A stretch of 64,000 nucleotides of DNA from Metarhizium brunneum (GCF_013426205.1 NC_089423.1:124001-188000), one strand, 5' to 3'; counted from the first letter of the stretch, positions 35,201 through 44,486 are shown. The notes: generated by a model not told the origin, from the sequence alone. Numbers and translations: made by a program.

Positions 35201-37111
35201 AGCCCTAAAAAGAAACTATATAATTTATAATAAGAAATTACTAGTAATTATCTCTTATCTAAAATCATGGTTAATAGAACTTTAAAGTATTATTAACCTA
35301 TTTATAATTTTTATTAACTATAAAAACCTAGAATATTTTATAGCATTAAAAAAAATATTAAAATATTAAATATAATAGGCTAAAATATTATCCCTATTTA
35401 ATTTCTACCTTTAGTATAAACCTAGCTTATAAGTATAATACCTAAATATATTTTTTAAATAAGATTAAAATAAGAACCTATTATTACCTTATTTTAGTAG
35501 TATTATATAACCTATAAATATATAGCTTTTATTGCTTAATAACTAGCTATAATATAGAAATAATTAGGAAGAAATAAGTAAGATAATTAGGCTTCCCTTA
35601 AAAAGAAAGATTTTTAATAACTTATATTTATAAAGCTTATAAAACTAAGGTATTTTATATAATAAGGTAATAATATATTATATTAAGGCTATCTAAGAGA
35701 ATACTTATAAGTTCCCTTAAAACATAAATACTTATAAGTAAATTATAAATTATACTCTTTTTATATATAATATACTATTATTTTAGGGCTATACTTAGGT
35801 CCTAAAGTAAAAGCTACTTATAATAACCTTAATATAACGCGTATATAACTTTTTCTTAGTAGGCTATTTTAGGAAAAATATAACCTTTAAGCTATTATAA
35901 TAGGAATATTATTAGGACAAAATATCCTAAAATATTATATAGTTTATAAGGAATTATTACTATTATAACAGGTATAAAAGCTGCTAGCTTTAATAAGAAT
36001 TATTATAACTTATACTAGTTATAAACCAGTATTAGTTATAAATTTTAATTAACTTTATAATAAACTTTCTAGCTTAAAAAAAAAGGGATACTAGGTACTT
36101 AATAGTTATTATAAACTAGCTATTTAAATATATTTAGCTTAAAGCTATAATATTAATAAAAGCTAAAACGTGCATAAAATACTTTAAATAATATTAGTAA
36201 AGGTTTTATAAATTCCTTATATAAATTATCATAAACTAAAAATCAAACTAATTAAGTAAGTTTTAAATAATACTATATATACTAGTAGGGATTATATAAC
36301 TTTTTTTTATAATATATTACCTCTAAATAAATAGTAGAATAAAAAAGGTAAATTAAAAGATATAAGCGGTTTTACGGGTTATAATTAGCTTTAAATAATT
36401 TAACTAGACTGAATATTTTATAACCTATTAACTAGTATTAAATAATTATAACTTAATAATAACCAAAATAAGCCTAAATAAAGCCTTATATAAGTTTAAT
36501 ATACTTCTAATCTAGGAATCTTCTTGCCTATATAAGTTTATAATTTTAGCTAAAAGTAAAGTAATTATATTTATTAATTACTTATAAGAGGGAACTAACC
36601 TAGCTTAAGCTATTATAATATTTAACTAATAATAGTTTTAGGACTTAGTAAATAAATAATAATAGCTTACAAAGAGGTTTAAGAAAGAAGATATTATATA
36701 ATTAAACTTATATAATATTAAAATAAATAAACTAAGCAAAAAACTAGACTAGGTTATAGTAAAATATAAGGTTATAAGGGTGCTATTATTACTAATTATT
36801 TAATTAAATATCTTAAAAAGTATTTACCTAGTATTTTATATAGACTTTTTAGAGTAAGTAGCCTTTAACCTGCTTTTAAGCTAAAAGCTTTTAGACTTTA
36901 AACCAGGACTAAAGCTAATATAAATAAATAATAAGATAAATAGCTAGGTAGCCATAGAATTTATAATAAAGGAAATCTTAGTAGCTAAAAACGCGCCTAA
37001 ATAAGAATATAAATAAAACGTATTAGTAAAATAAAAAGGCTATATCTAACTAATATAAAAGTTATTAAAGAATATATAAAATATTAAAGTACTAGATTAT
37101 TTTAAAACCTA
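32253..37111 (+). pseudogene. Degenerate gag-pol of the RIP-degraded element
   Basis: Ruined peptides of a gypsy pol appear in the expected order. YALNKI (RT, near 34370) is followed by KYLGFII (near 34797) and EFLGFINFY (near 34890). The RNase H region follows: ADYLVNTLGGYLL (near 35115), IIYNKKLLVII (near 35220) and NLEYF (near 35330). A chromodomain remnant lies at about 36955-37105 (EFIIKEILVAKN ... LVK-stop-KGY ... VLDYF). Typical RIP changes are TGG to TAG stops and Cys to Tyr. The gag part (32.3-34.2 kb) and the integrase part (about 35.6-36.9 kb) are presumed from position only. Confidence 0.75.
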
Positions 37112-37116
37112 TTAGG
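37112..37116. repeat. Target site duplication TTAGG of element A (left)
   Basis: TTAGG at 37112-37116 is repeated at 44928-44932, immediately outside both LTR ends. Confidence 0.9.
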
Positions 37117-37162
37117 TGTTACGACCCAGCACGTAGGCTGCAGGTTGGGCCGGCTGCATGGA

Positions 37163-37175
37163 GCCGCCGGGCGGC
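37163..37175. promoter_or_regulatory. CCG/CGG palindrome in the LTR
   Basis: A perfect 13 bp inverted repeat, GCCGCC G GGCGGC, built of CCG/CGG triplets, the half-sites recognised by Zn2Cys6 proteins. It occurs in all four LTRs (also at 44538-44550, 47569-47581 and 54944-54956). A role as operator is inference. Confidence 0.4.
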
Positions 37176-37246
37176 ACAGGCATGACGGGCCACGGAACAT
37201 TGGTCGGCACGACAGGACCAATGGGAAGGACGCTCAGTTATTATAA

Positions 37247-37300
37247 GTGAGCATGCACAACGCTCACCAGTGTTTGGAAGTGAGCATCGAGGATGCTCAC
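37247..37300. promoter_or_regulatory. Two tandem inverted repeats upstream of the LTR TATA box
   Basis: GTGAGC-9 nt-GCTCAC (37247-37267) and GTGAGCATC-GAG-GATGCTCAC (37280-37300) share the same half-site GTGAGCAT and lie just upstream of the TATA-like box. They could be protein-binding sites or RNA hairpins, and they are present in every LTR copy. Confidence 0.5.
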
Positions 37301-37553
37301 CTCCGCGATAACTAGCAACCGTAGTATATAGGGACCCCCAAATTCGCTTCATAGATAGCCTCTAGCTCCTTAGCTTTCAACACAGATCATTACATTGAAT
37401 AAGCCTCGCTTACAACTCTTTGACTCTGATCACTTGGTTACGGTCTACGACCTATTACCAACGTAACACCCAACTGCTCAGATTGACTGCCCTAGTGGCT
37501 CTGCCAACATAAACTACGACTAGTTTATCCCTTGGGAACCTTAGCCGTTACAC

Positions 37554-37563
37554 GTTGAAAGCT
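37554..37563 (+). other. Self-priming primer binding site, copy A
   Basis: GTTGAAAGCT, one base after the LTR, is exactly complementary to AGCTTTCAAC at 37372-37381 in the LTR, close to the expected transcript 5' end. No TGG follows the LTR, so a tRNA CCA end would not pair. Tf1-type elements prime in this way from the 5' end of their own mRNA. Confidence 0.65.
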
Positions 37564-37615
37564 CTTGTTCAGACTACTACCGCGTCACTCTGAGCAATAC
37601 CTGATAACTGTCAAC

Positions 37616-40114
37616 ATGGCACCACGCGAGACTACCACCGCATCTGGATCCAATGAAACCCGAGAGGGACCAACCACCATCTCTGCTCACGACATGCTTG
37701 CTGAGATCATACGCCTTCGGGAACGGGTCCAACAGATGGAAGAAGAACGGCAGGAACAAGCCACGACTGCGGCCACAATTAAAAAGGACTTGGGAGAAAT
37801 CCTTAGACCCAGGTCACCAGGACCGTACGACGGATCCCCGGGTGCGCTTCAAGGATTCCTCACTCAACTCAGGGCTTACCACCGACAATTCCCGACCAAA
37901 ATGGAAGAATCCTCTGCCAAGGTACTGCACGCAGGAGGGTGTATGACGGGAGTGGCACTCGCATGGTTTGAACCCATTATGAGGGACTACCTTAACAAAG
38001 AAAAAGACGACCGCGAAGAAGAAACCAACACCATTTTCGAAAGTTACGATGAATTCGAAAAAGCTATCAAAAAGGCCTTTGGAACAGTTGACGAAGCTAG
38101 GGCTGCTGAGTACTACATCGACGGGCTCAAGCAGAAGGGATCGGCATCCGATTATGCCGCTCGCTTCAGACAACTTGCATCTCAGCTTGACTGGGAGGAC
38201 GAACCTCTTATGTCAGCTTTCTATAAAGGACTTAAGGAAGAAGTCAAAGATGAACTCTACAGGGAGAACAGACCAGACAACTTATCGGACTACATCGCTA
38301 TGGCGGTACGAATCGACGACAGACAGTATCAGCGACGCATACAGAAGAAACAGGGTAAAGGAACCTGGAGCCCTGCCAAAGGGAAGAGTTACCAAGCCAA
38401 TCAACGCAGAAAGCGTGACGAACCTATTGCCTATGGTCACACTCTTAACCCTGGACGAATGGAGCTTGACGCTACCAAGAAAGACGACAAAAAGGAAAAG
38501 AAATGCTACAACTGCGGAAAACCAGGACATTTCGCCAATAAATGCAAGAAACCCAGGAAAGAATGGAAGCCAGTACCAGAAGGAGGTAAGAAACAACTCA
38601 ATTCTACTAACCAACAGAAAATCGAAGTTACCGAATCAGAGGTGGAACATAAGAACCTCAACTGGACCTTCTGCTATGACGACAACTGCTACGTTCACAT
38701 GAGCAGCAAACAAGAAAGAGGATGGTTTCCAAAAGAACCAAGAAAACCAAAGAAGAAAATTATGAACTTCATAGGAAACGGACTGCAAGTAGCCAAACAA
38801 CTGGTACAAGAAGACCTGGACGAACAATCAATGGAAAAGAGAACGCTTGCAATGACGGGACGAAAGGAACTCCATGAACCAAAATCGCCAGAATATTTGG
38901 ACGAAGACTCGCACCAAGAAATTCTCGATTGGGTGCGACAACAAGCAGAAGCAAGGAAGAATCGAAGGGAACAACAATATAGGGAGGAGCAAGACGCACA
39001 AATCCTCACCACCTTCGACGAACCGGAAGATAGAGTAAGGGAAATGAGCGTCGATGACGACAACGCAATCCTAGATACTCCAGAAGCGTCCGAAGACGAA
39101 CGAAGCGAGGAAGAAACGCCTGCAAGGCTGACAGCCACACAAGAACAAGCTGTACAGCGATATTTCCCCGCACCAACAGGAAAACATTTCGCAATTCCTA
39201 TTCTAGCAGTGGACACCACCACGGCAATGGAAAACCAGACACTATGGTTTCCGGAAGGAGAGAAGGAAGACGATCCTAGACTCTCACCAAGACACGCGGA
39301 ACATACACGTTTAGCATGGGCATCATGCGCGTTTGCAATGTGCCAGGCACACTTTCAAACCAAGGCACGATTGGATGCGTTTCCGATCAGGATGAAAGGA
39401 TATCCGATCAAAGCACCATACTTCAGATGGGAACTCCTAGAATGGAGAGTGAAGATAATCAATAACGATCAAACGATGATCTTGGAACCCGATTCAAACA
39501 CACCCATCAAATGCCGAGCTCATACAGATCCTACGGACGTATGTGAATCAGACACATGCCAGTTACATGTACATACGAAGAACAGGCAGTGGCATCAGTA
39601 TGTGTATGAGGGAAAAATCCCAACACACAGAAGGGAGTTACTACTCAAGTCACCTCGATGTGAAACAAAAGACCACATGGTATGCCCACTACCTAATTGT
39701 TCAGAACATATGGTAGATAAGGCCAGGGAATGGCACAAGTGGCAATGTGGAACACCAGCAGCATACAAACGGACACAGCGAGCATTAGACATACTCGAAC
39801 AGAAAGACCCCAGGGGAACCACAGAATCAACATACCACAGTGAACAACAGTTGGATAAGTGGTACAACGAACAGAAGTTCAACCCCAGATGCAACAGGAA
39901 ATATGCGGTAAACTGCGACAACCCAAGATGCGAAAAACACGGAGAAATGAAAAACCAAATTTACAATCGCCTATGTCAAATGTTTGACGATGGGTTTTGC
40001 TTCAAGCACCCGCAAAACGGAACTGGACCTACAGAATGGTACCAAGAAATGAAACGACAAATCGCAGAAGAATCTATTCCGGAAAACTCAAAAAACGAGG
40101 CACGCCATCTGTAA
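37616..40114 (+). CDS. gag: Gag polyprotein, copy A
   Basis: 832 residues from the first ATG (MAPRETTTASG); the frame is open upstream only from a TTG. A coiled-coil N terminus (IIRLRERVQQMEEERQEQ) is followed by the capsid-like retrotransposon Gag domain (ALAWFEPI ... YDEFEKAIKKAF ... SDYAARFRQLASQL). The nucleocapsid CCHC zinc knuckle CYNCGKPGHFANKC is at residues 297-310. The C-terminal half is an unusually long extension of over 500 residues. It holds three C-x7/9-C-x4-C-x2-H modules at about residues 633, 682 and 759, plus a degenerate one at about 353. It assembles the particle and packages RNA. The end overlaps the pol frame, and the slippery heptamer lies six codons before the stop. 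Confidence 0.93.
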   Translation: MAPRETTTASGSNETREGPTTISAHDMLAEIIRLRERVQQMEEERQEQATTAATIKKDLGEILRPRSPGPYDGSPGALQGFLTQLRAYHRQFPTKMEESSAKVLHAGGCMTGVALAWFEPIMRDYLNKEKDDREEETNTIFESYDEFEKAIKKAFGTVDEARAAEYYIDGLKQKGSASDYAARFRQLASQLDWEDEPLMSAFYKGLKEEVKDELYRENRPDNLSDYIAMAVRIDDRQYQRRIQKKQGKGTWSPAKGKSYQANQRRKRDEPIAYGHTLNPGRMELDATKKDDKKEKKCYNCGKPGHFANKCKKPRKEWKPVPEGGKKQLNSTNQQKIEVTESEVEHKNLNWTFCYDDNCYVHMSSKQERGWFPKEPRKPKKKIMNFIGNGLQVAKQLVQEDLDEQSMEKRTLAMTGRKELHEPKSPEYLDEDSHQEILDWVRQQAEARKNRREQQYREEQDAQILTTFDEPEDRVREMSVDDDNAILDTPEASEDERSEEETPARLTATQEQAVQRYFPAPTGKHFAIPILAVDTTTAMENQTLWFPEGEKEDDPRLSPRHAEHTRLAWASCAFAMCQAHFQTKARLDAFPIRMKGYPIKAPYFRWELLEWRVKIINNDQTMILEPDSNTPIKCRAHTDPTDVCESDTCQLHVHTKNRQWHQYVYEGKIPTHRRELLLKSPRCETKDHMVCPLPNCSEHMVDKAREWHKWQCGTPAAYKRTQRALDILEQKDPRGTTESTYHSEQQLDKWYNEQKFNPRCNRKYAVNCDNPRCEKHGEMKNQIYNRLCQMFDDGFCFKHPQNGTGPTEWYQEMKRQIAEESIPENSKNEARHL

Positions 40115-43100
40115 AAGGGCTACAGGCTGGCATGAAAAGAAAGACGCTAATGACCCTCAACGCAACCCAGAACGGACGAAGCGACAAAATGGTATTAGAC
40201 GCCGAAGTCATGGGACATCGCGTTCGCATACTTGTGGACAGTGGCGCGATGGGCAACTATATCTCACCCAGAGTTGTGAATCGTTACCAACTACCGTGGA
40301 AACACAAAGAGGCACCATACGAGTTAACTGATATCGAAGGAAAACTTTTTGCCTATAATGACGGAATCATTAACCAAGAGACTGATCATCTCGAAGTACA
40401 GATTCAAAGTCATTCAGAAGTGATTCAACTCGATGTTATGGACGTATCGGAACACGACCTAGTGTTAGGGTACCCATGGTTATGGGAGAGTAACCCACTG
40501 ATCAACTGGAGGACAGGCCAACTGAAGTGGAACGAGACTTCAGGCCAACAGAATCAGCAGAATTCGGAAGAAAGAACGAAATTTCGTCATAACTTAGCTC
40601 ATGAACAGAGTTCTGAAGAAAAAGAACCTTCAAGCAAGTTATCCAAGGACCAACGACAACAAACAAGCGGCAGAAAAGCAGTCAAAACAATTGGATCCAC
40701 CGTAACGACCTCGACGGCGCTACAAACCGGGATACGAACAACAATAAGCAACAAGAAGACAAAAGCCAAGATCCGAAAGGTTATTGCCACCTTAAGGAAA
40801 GACCTCGCGAACACAAACAAGAAACTCGAAGGAGAAAAGAGGAACGAGAACGATAAAGACGACAAAAGCCCAATAACGAAAGAAGAAAGACTCAAGAATA
40901 TCCCTAAGGAATACCGGAAATACGAAAAATTATTCGCAGAAGAATTAGAAACCGGATTACCAGAACACAGCCAATGGGATCATCAGATTGAATTGATAGA
41001 CGGAAAGTCGACAACATTCCATAAGATTTACAACTTAAACGCAAGAGAACTCGAAACACTACGGGAGTACATCGACGAGATGTTAGCGAAAGGCTACATC
41101 AGAGCATCCACATCAGAAGCTGGATACCCAGTTATGTTTGTTCCAAAGAAAAACGGGAAACTGCGGTTAGTAGTGGACTATCGGCGATTGAACGCGATTA
41201 CCATGAAGGATCGAACACCGTTGCCACTAATATCGGAACTACGGGACCGATTGCACGGAATGAATTGGTTCACCGCTTTGGACCTGAAGGGAGCATACAA
41301 TTTGATTCGAATAAAGAAAGGCCATGAATGGAAGACAGCCTTTAGAACGAAGTTCGGACTATTCGAATACCTGGTAATGCCATTCGGGCTTACCAACGCA
41401 CCAGCGACATTCCAACGAATGATCAACAGCGTACTACGAAAATATTTGGACAATTTTGTGGTAGTGTATCTGGACGATATACTGATCTTCTCAAAAACCC
41501 TGGAAGACCACAAAAGACATGTACACAAGGTACTACAAGCGCTACAAGACGCGAAGTTACTAGTGGAACCAGCAAAAAGCAAATTCCATACCCAGGAAGT
41601 AGACTTCCTAGGACACACGATACGACCAAACGAGATACGAATGGAAAAGACAAAGATTGAGGCAGTAAGGAACTGGCCAACACCGAAGAATGTCAAGGAC
41701 ATACAAAGCTTTAGAGGCTTTGCGAACTATTACAGGAGATTCATCAAGAGCTACGGCGAAATCGCAGCACCCTTGGATGAACTCACCAAGAAGGATAAGC
41801 AGTGGAATTGGAACGATGAGGCGCAATGTGCCTTTGACAAGATCAAAGAACTCATCACATCCGAACCTGTTTTGAGAACCTTCGACCCAGAAAAAGAAAC
41901 GGAACTAGAAACCGACTCATCAGACTTTGCTCTAGGAGCACAAGTTGGACAAAGAGACGATGACGGAAAACTACACCCTATTGCGTTCTACTCGAAGAAA
42001 CTTCATGGAGCAGAACTCAACTACCCCATCTACGACAAAGAATTCCTAGCAATCATCAATGCTTTCAAGGAATTTAGACACTATCTCATGGGAAGCAAAC
42101 ACAAAGTTAAGGTGTATACCGATCATAAGAACATCTCTCATTTTGCGACGACGCAACAATTGAATGGACGACAAATTCGATGGGCCGAATATCTTTCAGA
42201 ATTCGACTACGAAATCATCCATCGAAAAGGATCCGAGAACGGACGAGGAGACGCTCTAAGTCGAAGAAGCGACTACGATACAGGAGTACCTACAGCAACA
42301 GGACCACTCCTTGAGATCAATAAAAATGGCAATTTCCAGCAGAAACAACTGAATGCCATATTGAAAGTACAGAAAGAAGACCCAGTATACGGCAAAATAC
42401 ACCAATGGGCAACAGACAATATACAACACATTGGGGACGTACCGACGGGATGCACATGCCACCCAGGAGGAGTACCAATGTATGGAGAGAAAATCTGGAT
42501 ACCACCAGAATTACAAGAAGAATGCATCAAAGAAATGCATGAACATCCAGTCTACGGACATCAAGGAATCCGCAAGACACTGGATAAGATACGACGACAA
42601 TACGATTTCTCAGGAATCAAGAAAATGGTCGAAAAGGTTGTCAACGAATGCATACAATGCGGAAAAAGTAAGGCTTCACGACATAAGCCATACGGAGAAC
42701 TGCAACCATTACCAGTACCAACACGACCATGGGAATCGATAGCTTTCGATCATATTACGAAGCTACCAATGTCAAAAGAACCAATGACCAACGTGGAATA
42801 TGACAGCATATTCGTGGTCACGGATAGACTCACAAAATACGGATACTTTTTACCGTACAGAGAAGCAAGCAATGCAGAAGAACTTGCATATGTGTTCTTA
42901 CGAACAATAGCAAGTAACCATGGACTGCCAGAAGAAATCATATCGGACAGAGGAAGTACATTTACTTCTAAGTTTTGGCAAGCACTTATGGCACAACTTG
43001 GAACGAATCACAAGTTAAGCACCGCATACCATCCACAGACAGATGGACAGACGGAAAGATTGAACCAGACGCTTGAACAGTATCTACGATGTTACATCAA

Positions 43101-43821
43101 TCATCAACAGGACGATTGGGTTAAATGGTTACCTACAGCGCAATTGGCTTACAATAGCTCGATATCAGAATCGACAAAGCAAACACCAGCCTACGCCAAT
43201 TACGGATTTAATCCCGAAGTATTTCGAACACAGCGCGAAGGACCGCAAGCAGAACGAGCGATGCTGCAAGCAGATGAACTGAAGAGATTGCACGAAGAAA
43301 TGCGACACGAATTGGAATTCGTACGAAACAGAATGGCACAATACCATAATCGTAAAAGATCGAAGGGACCAATCTTTGGGGAGGGAGACATGGTCTACCT
43401 ACTCCGACGAAACATCAAAACAACGCGACCAAGCGACAAATTGGACTACAAAAAATTAGGACCATTCGCTATCAAGAAAAGAATATCGACAAACAACTAC
43501 GAACTTTCATTACCAAAGACTATGAGGAATCATCCTATAGTACACATTTCACTTCTTGAGAAAGCACCAAACAATGCACCAGCAGAAGAAGACATCGAAG
43601 TCATGAACGAAACGGAATATGAAGTAGAACGGATCTTAGACATGAGGACAAGAAACAAAACACGCCAATATCTCATTAAATGGAAAAGCTATGGAGACGA
43701 GGAAAACACATGGGAACCTACGGAGCACCTGAAGAATTGCCAGCACCTATTACGGCAGTATCACCAGCAGCATTCAACAAGGCATCCCCAAACACAGCGT
43801 TCCAATCCAACACGTCAATAG
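39997..43821 (+). CDS. pol: Pol polyprotein (PR-RT-RNase H-IN-chromodomain), copy A
   Basis: An open frame of 1,274 codons in the -1 phase relative to gag, with no ATG at its beginning. It is entered by frameshift at 40096. In order it contains: an aspartic protease with DSGA (40237-40248); reverse transcriptase with VDYRRLN, FTALDLKGAYN, MPFGLTNAP and the catalytic YLDD (41467-41478); RNase H with TDSSDFALGA and TDHKNISHF; integrase with a zinc finger H-x4-H-x29-C-x2-C (42544-42660); the D,D,E core (VVTDRLTK, IISDRGSTF, NQTLEQYLR); and a C-terminal chromodomain (about 43621-43780, YEVERILD ... YLIKWKSYGDEENTWEP). The chromodomain probably directs insertion to heterochromatin, which fits both copies sitting in a RIP-degraded island. 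The last 104 bp overlap the antisense gene. Confidence 0.95.
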   Translation: MLQAPAKRNWTYRMVPRNETTNRRRIYSGKLKKRGTPSVKGLQAGMKRKTLMTLNATQNGRSDKMVLDAEVMGHRVRILVDSGAMGNYISPRVVNRYQLPWKHKEAPYELTDIEGKLFAYNDGIINQETDHLEVQIQSHSEVIQLDVMDVSEHDLVLGYPWLWESNPLINWRTGQLKWNETSGQQNQQNSEERTKFRHNLAHEQSSEEKEPSSKLSKDQRQQTSGRKAVKTIGSTVTTSTALQTGIRTTISNKKTKAKIRKVIATLRKDLANTNKKLEGEKRNENDKDDKSPITKEERLKNIPKEYRKYEKLFAEELETGLPEHSQWDHQIELIDGKSTTFHKIYNLNARELETLREYIDEMLAKGYIRASTSEAGYPVMFVPKKNGKLRLVVDYRRLNAITMKDRTPLPLISELRDRLHGMNWFTALDLKGAYNLIRIKKGHEWKTAFRTKFGLFEYLVMPFGLTNAPATFQRMINSVLRKYLDNFVVVYLDDILIFSKTLEDHKRHVHKVLQALQDAKLLVEPAKSKFHTQEVDFLGHTIRPNEIRMEKTKIEAVRNWPTPKNVKDIQSFRGFANYYRRFIKSYGEIAAPLDELTKKDKQWNWNDEAQCAFDKIKELITSEPVLRTFDPEKETELETDSSDFALGAQVGQRDDDGKLHPIAFYSKKLHGAELNYPIYDKEFLAIINAFKEFRHYLMGSKHKVKVYTDHKNISHFATTQQLNGRQIRWAEYLSEFDYEIIHRKGSENGRGDALSRRSDYDTGVPTATGPLLEINKNGNFQQKQLNAILKVQKEDPVYGKIHQWATDNIQHIGDVPTGCTCHPGGVPMYGEKIWIPPELQEECIKEMHEHPVYGHQGIRKTLDKIRRQYDFSGIKKMVEKVVNECIQCGKSKASRHKPYGELQPLPVPTRPWESIAFDHITKLPMSKEPMTNVEYDSIFVVTDRLTKYGYFLPYREASNAEELAYVFLRTIASNHGLPEEIISDRGSTFTSKFWQALMAQLGTNHKLSTAYHPQTDGQTERLNQTLEQYLRCYINHQQDDWVKWLPTAQLAYNSSISESTKQTPAYANYGFNPEVFRTQREGPQAERAMLQADELKRLHEEMRHELEFVRNRMAQYHNRKRSKGPIFGEGDMVYLLRRNIKTTRPSDKLDYKKLGPFAIKKRISTNNYELSLPKTMRNHPIVHISLLEKAPNNAPAEEDIEVMNETEYEVERILDMRTRNKTRQYLIKWKSYGDEENTWEPTEHLKNCQHLLRQYHQQHSTRHPQTQRSNPTRQ
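40090..40131 (+). promoter_or_regulatory. Programmed -1 ribosomal frameshift signal, copy A
   Basis: The slippery heptamer A-AAA-AAC (40090-40096) is in the gag reading phase and switches gag phase to pol phase with a -1 slip. After a 7-nt spacer comes a stem-loop: GCCA (40104-40107) pairs with TGGC (40128-40131), and CTGTA (40109-40113) pairs with TACAG (40121-40125). The internal loop is 1x2 and the hairpin loop has 7 nt. The gag stop codon lies in the stem. Confidence 0.85.
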
Positions 43822-44363
43822 CGCCTAGAGATTGCGCATCGATAACAGCCTCGGATTCGCGACGCTCCTCCTCCTCCAACTCATCCAGCGATTGCAGACC
43901 CAAGCGAGTCATTTGTTGACCCTTGGTAACCAACTGCCGCTTTTGGCGGCGCAGTCGCGCTAGACGGGCCAGCGCTTCATTCAACTCAGCCTGAGCCTTG
44001 AGCATTTGCTCTTCCGCTCTCTCTTCCTCCTGATCCAAACGTTTCGATTCGGAAATAATGCGACCAACTACAAGGACACTCATTAGCAAAAAACAGTGAC
44101 ACACAAAAAGGACACCTACGCGAGCTAATCGCGACACCAGAAGCATCACAGGAACGCCCCCGCCGCACGCATTCCCCGCACTTGGAGGAACGCTCAATCA
44201 TCTTGCAACGAAGACCACGGGCGGAACAAAAGGAACACGGCATGACGTCGTAACCAAACGATTCAATGGAATCAGCCAAGCGATCGTTCCGTAAGGTAGA
44301 AGGAGCCTTCAACGAGGGATCTTTTCGCTTTCGGGTACGAGGAACGACGGTACGACTGGACAT
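43718..44363 (-). CDS. Antisense Zn2Cys6-like coiled-coil protein of copy A (spliced)
   Basis: On the strand opposite to gag-pol, two exons (44363-44120 and 44067-43718) joined across a 52 bp intron (gtaggt...tgctaat...tgtag) encode 197 residues. The N-terminal half carries C-x2-C-x6-C-x8-C-x2-C-x6-C (CSFCSARGLRC ... CGECVRRGRSC), which fits the fungal Zn2Cys6 binuclear-cluster spacing. It is preceded by a basic region (RTRKRKDPSLK). The C-terminal half is a coiled coil (ESKRLDQEEERAEEQMLKAQ and on to ARLRRQKRQLV) with an acidic end. Splicing is required: the unspliced frame leaves the coiled coil out of phase. The start codon lies 128 bp from the 3' LTR, so antisense transcription probably begins in or near that LTR. 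The 3' end overlaps the pol chromodomain. The function is unknown; a self-encoded regulator is one possibility. Confidence 0.75.
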
Positions 44364-44475
44364 GGCGTCAGAAGGACATCACAAAGGATGAAAAGAAAGA
44401 GGAACTTACCAACGAAAAGAAAAGGGCAGAGGAACTACTTATGAAACAAGGCCTAGGTCTTGAGGACAAGACCAT

Positions 44476-44486
44476 GGGAGAGGGGA
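44476..44486 (+). other. Polypurine tract, copy A
   Basis: GGGAGAGGGGA ends 5 bases before the 3' LTR, the expected plus-strand DNA primer. Confidence 0.8.

Larger units (their letters stand above)
37117..37552 (+). repeat. 5' LTR of copy A
   Basis: 436 bp, identical in length to the LTRs at 44492-44927, 47192-47627 and 54567-55002. It contains a perfect GCCGCC-G-GGCGGC palindrome (37163-37175), two tandem inverted repeats (37247-37267; 37280-37300 with 9 bp perfect arms), a TATA-like gtatata (about 37324-37330) and, about 45 bp downstream, AGCTTTCAAC, which is complementary to the primer site. Confidence 0.95.
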
